5,190 bases of DNA from Candidatus Aenigmatarchaeota archaeon. GTDB taxonomy: Archaea; Aenigmatarchaeota; Aenigmatarchaeia; QMZP01. Positions 5,043 to 5,190 of the stretch are shown piece after piece. Under the pieces are notes generated by a model. It worked only from the letters and a program-made list of their open reading frames with translations, was not told where the DNA came from and did not search any database. The position numbers and the translations under genes are program-made. Location: contig JAFCEK010000058.1 of the NCBI GenBank assembly GCA_017609225.1, positions 1 to 5,190 of the forward strand. The letters run 5' to 3'. How positions within the stretch are numbered: position 1 is the first letter of the stretch; every line of letters starts with the position of its first letter.

Positions 5043-5115
5043 ATAATATTGCCTCCGTATATCCGCTGACTAAAGCCGGCGGTTTTCTTGGCGAGGCAAC
5101 AGCTGTTGAACCAGA
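5043..5115 (+). mobile_element. Repeat copy 2; probable IS200/IS605 right end
   Basis: This is the second copy of the 73-bp repeat, exactly 5039 bp from the first and in the same orientation. The outer stem TTGCCTC/GAGGCAA (5049-5055, 5093-5099) and the palindrome AACAGCTGTT (5098-5107) are unchanged. In the inner hairpin the two differences from copy 1 keep pairing possible: one C becomes T, giving a G-U pair, and the next C becomes G, adding a G-C pair. The hairpin is followed by TTTTCTT, so it could also terminate the upstream gene. No tnpB lies in front of this copy, unlike an intact element, so it is a solo end, a MITE-like unit or a decayed insertion. Identity with copy 1 stops after 5115. 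Confidence 0.65.
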
Positions 5116-5117
5116 TA

Positions 5118-5188
5118 TTGTCTCTTACTTTGTATAGGAGACAAGAGACATCTCTGCATCTCAAATATATCGGGTGCAGAGATGCAGA
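5118..5188. repeat. Nested, register-shifting inverted repeats
   Basis: Two hairpin zones lie back to back. In the first, TTGTCTC (5118-5124) pairs with GAGACAA (5138-5144), or TGTCTCTT (5119-5126) pairs with AAGAGACA (5143-5150). In the second, CATCTCTGCA (5149-5158) pairs perfectly with TGCAGAGATG (5175-5184), or TCTGCATCTC (5153-5162) pairs perfectly with GAGATGCAGA (5179-5188). AGAGA-CA-TCTCT (5145-5156) bridges the two zones. Each zone thus has two alternative stems built from short direct repeats. The array reaches to within 2 nt of the window end and may continue beyond it. Confidence 0.75.
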
Positions 5189-5190
5189 CT

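Noticed and set aside
5029..5069. C/D-box sRNA: TGATGA at 5029-5034 and CTGA at 5066-5069
   Set aside because: The spacing is long, copy 1 lacks the CTGA, there is no internal D'/C' pair, and the flanks do not form a terminal stem.
1..5190. CRISPR array from the repeated sequences
   Set aside because: There are only two copies, 5 kb apart, with no regular spacers and no cas genes.

Overview
The window is archaeal. It carries RadA (the archaeal Rad51/RecA-family recombinase), a zinc-finger RPA-type single-strand DNA-binding protein, and a DUF373/COG2237 membrane protein, a family I know only from archaea. Several genes have TTTATAAA-type TATA boxes at archaeal spacing. The phylum cannot be fixed from the sequence; a euryarchaeal or DPANN lineage would both fit. 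The core genes use AGA/AGG for arginine almost exclusively.

Layout. (1) 1-286: the first copy of a 73-bp repeat (4-76), an imperfect inverted repeat (66-119), then a GC-richer, hairpin-rich stretch with no clear gene. (2) 287-1345, minus strand: a six-helix DUF373 protein. (3) 1346-1572: a divergent intergenic region with a TATA box for each side and a 7-bp-stem palindrome at the predicted RPA transcription start. (4) 1573-3607, plus strand: rpa and radA, separated by one base, with a strong Shine-Dalgarno inside the end of rpa. (5) 3608-3765: a convergent intergenic stretch with hairpins and T-runs. (6) 3766-4366, minus strand: a small winged-helix regulator followed 4 nt later by a three-helix membrane protein. 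(7) 4483-4980, plus strand: an unrecognised 165-aa protein whose arginine codons differ sharply from every neighbour. (8) 4981-5190: a TATA-like box, the second repeat copy (5043-5115), and a run of nested inverted repeats up to the window end.

How the genes work together. RPA coats single-stranded DNA and RadA forms the recombination filament on it, so rpa-radA is a compact homologous-recombination operon. The HTH and membrane protein look like a separate two-gene regulator/membrane module. The DUF373 protein has no established function.

The most unusual signal is the near-identical direct repeat at both window edges. Its core hairpin, with an ACTAAAG centre followed by CGGTTTTCTTGGCGAGGC, resembles the right-end hairpin of IS200/IS605 (TnpB-type) elements. 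No TnpB gene lies in the window. The copies may be solo right ends or MITE-like remnants, or copy 1 may be the true end of an element lying to the left. Each copy is followed by a different inverted repeat.
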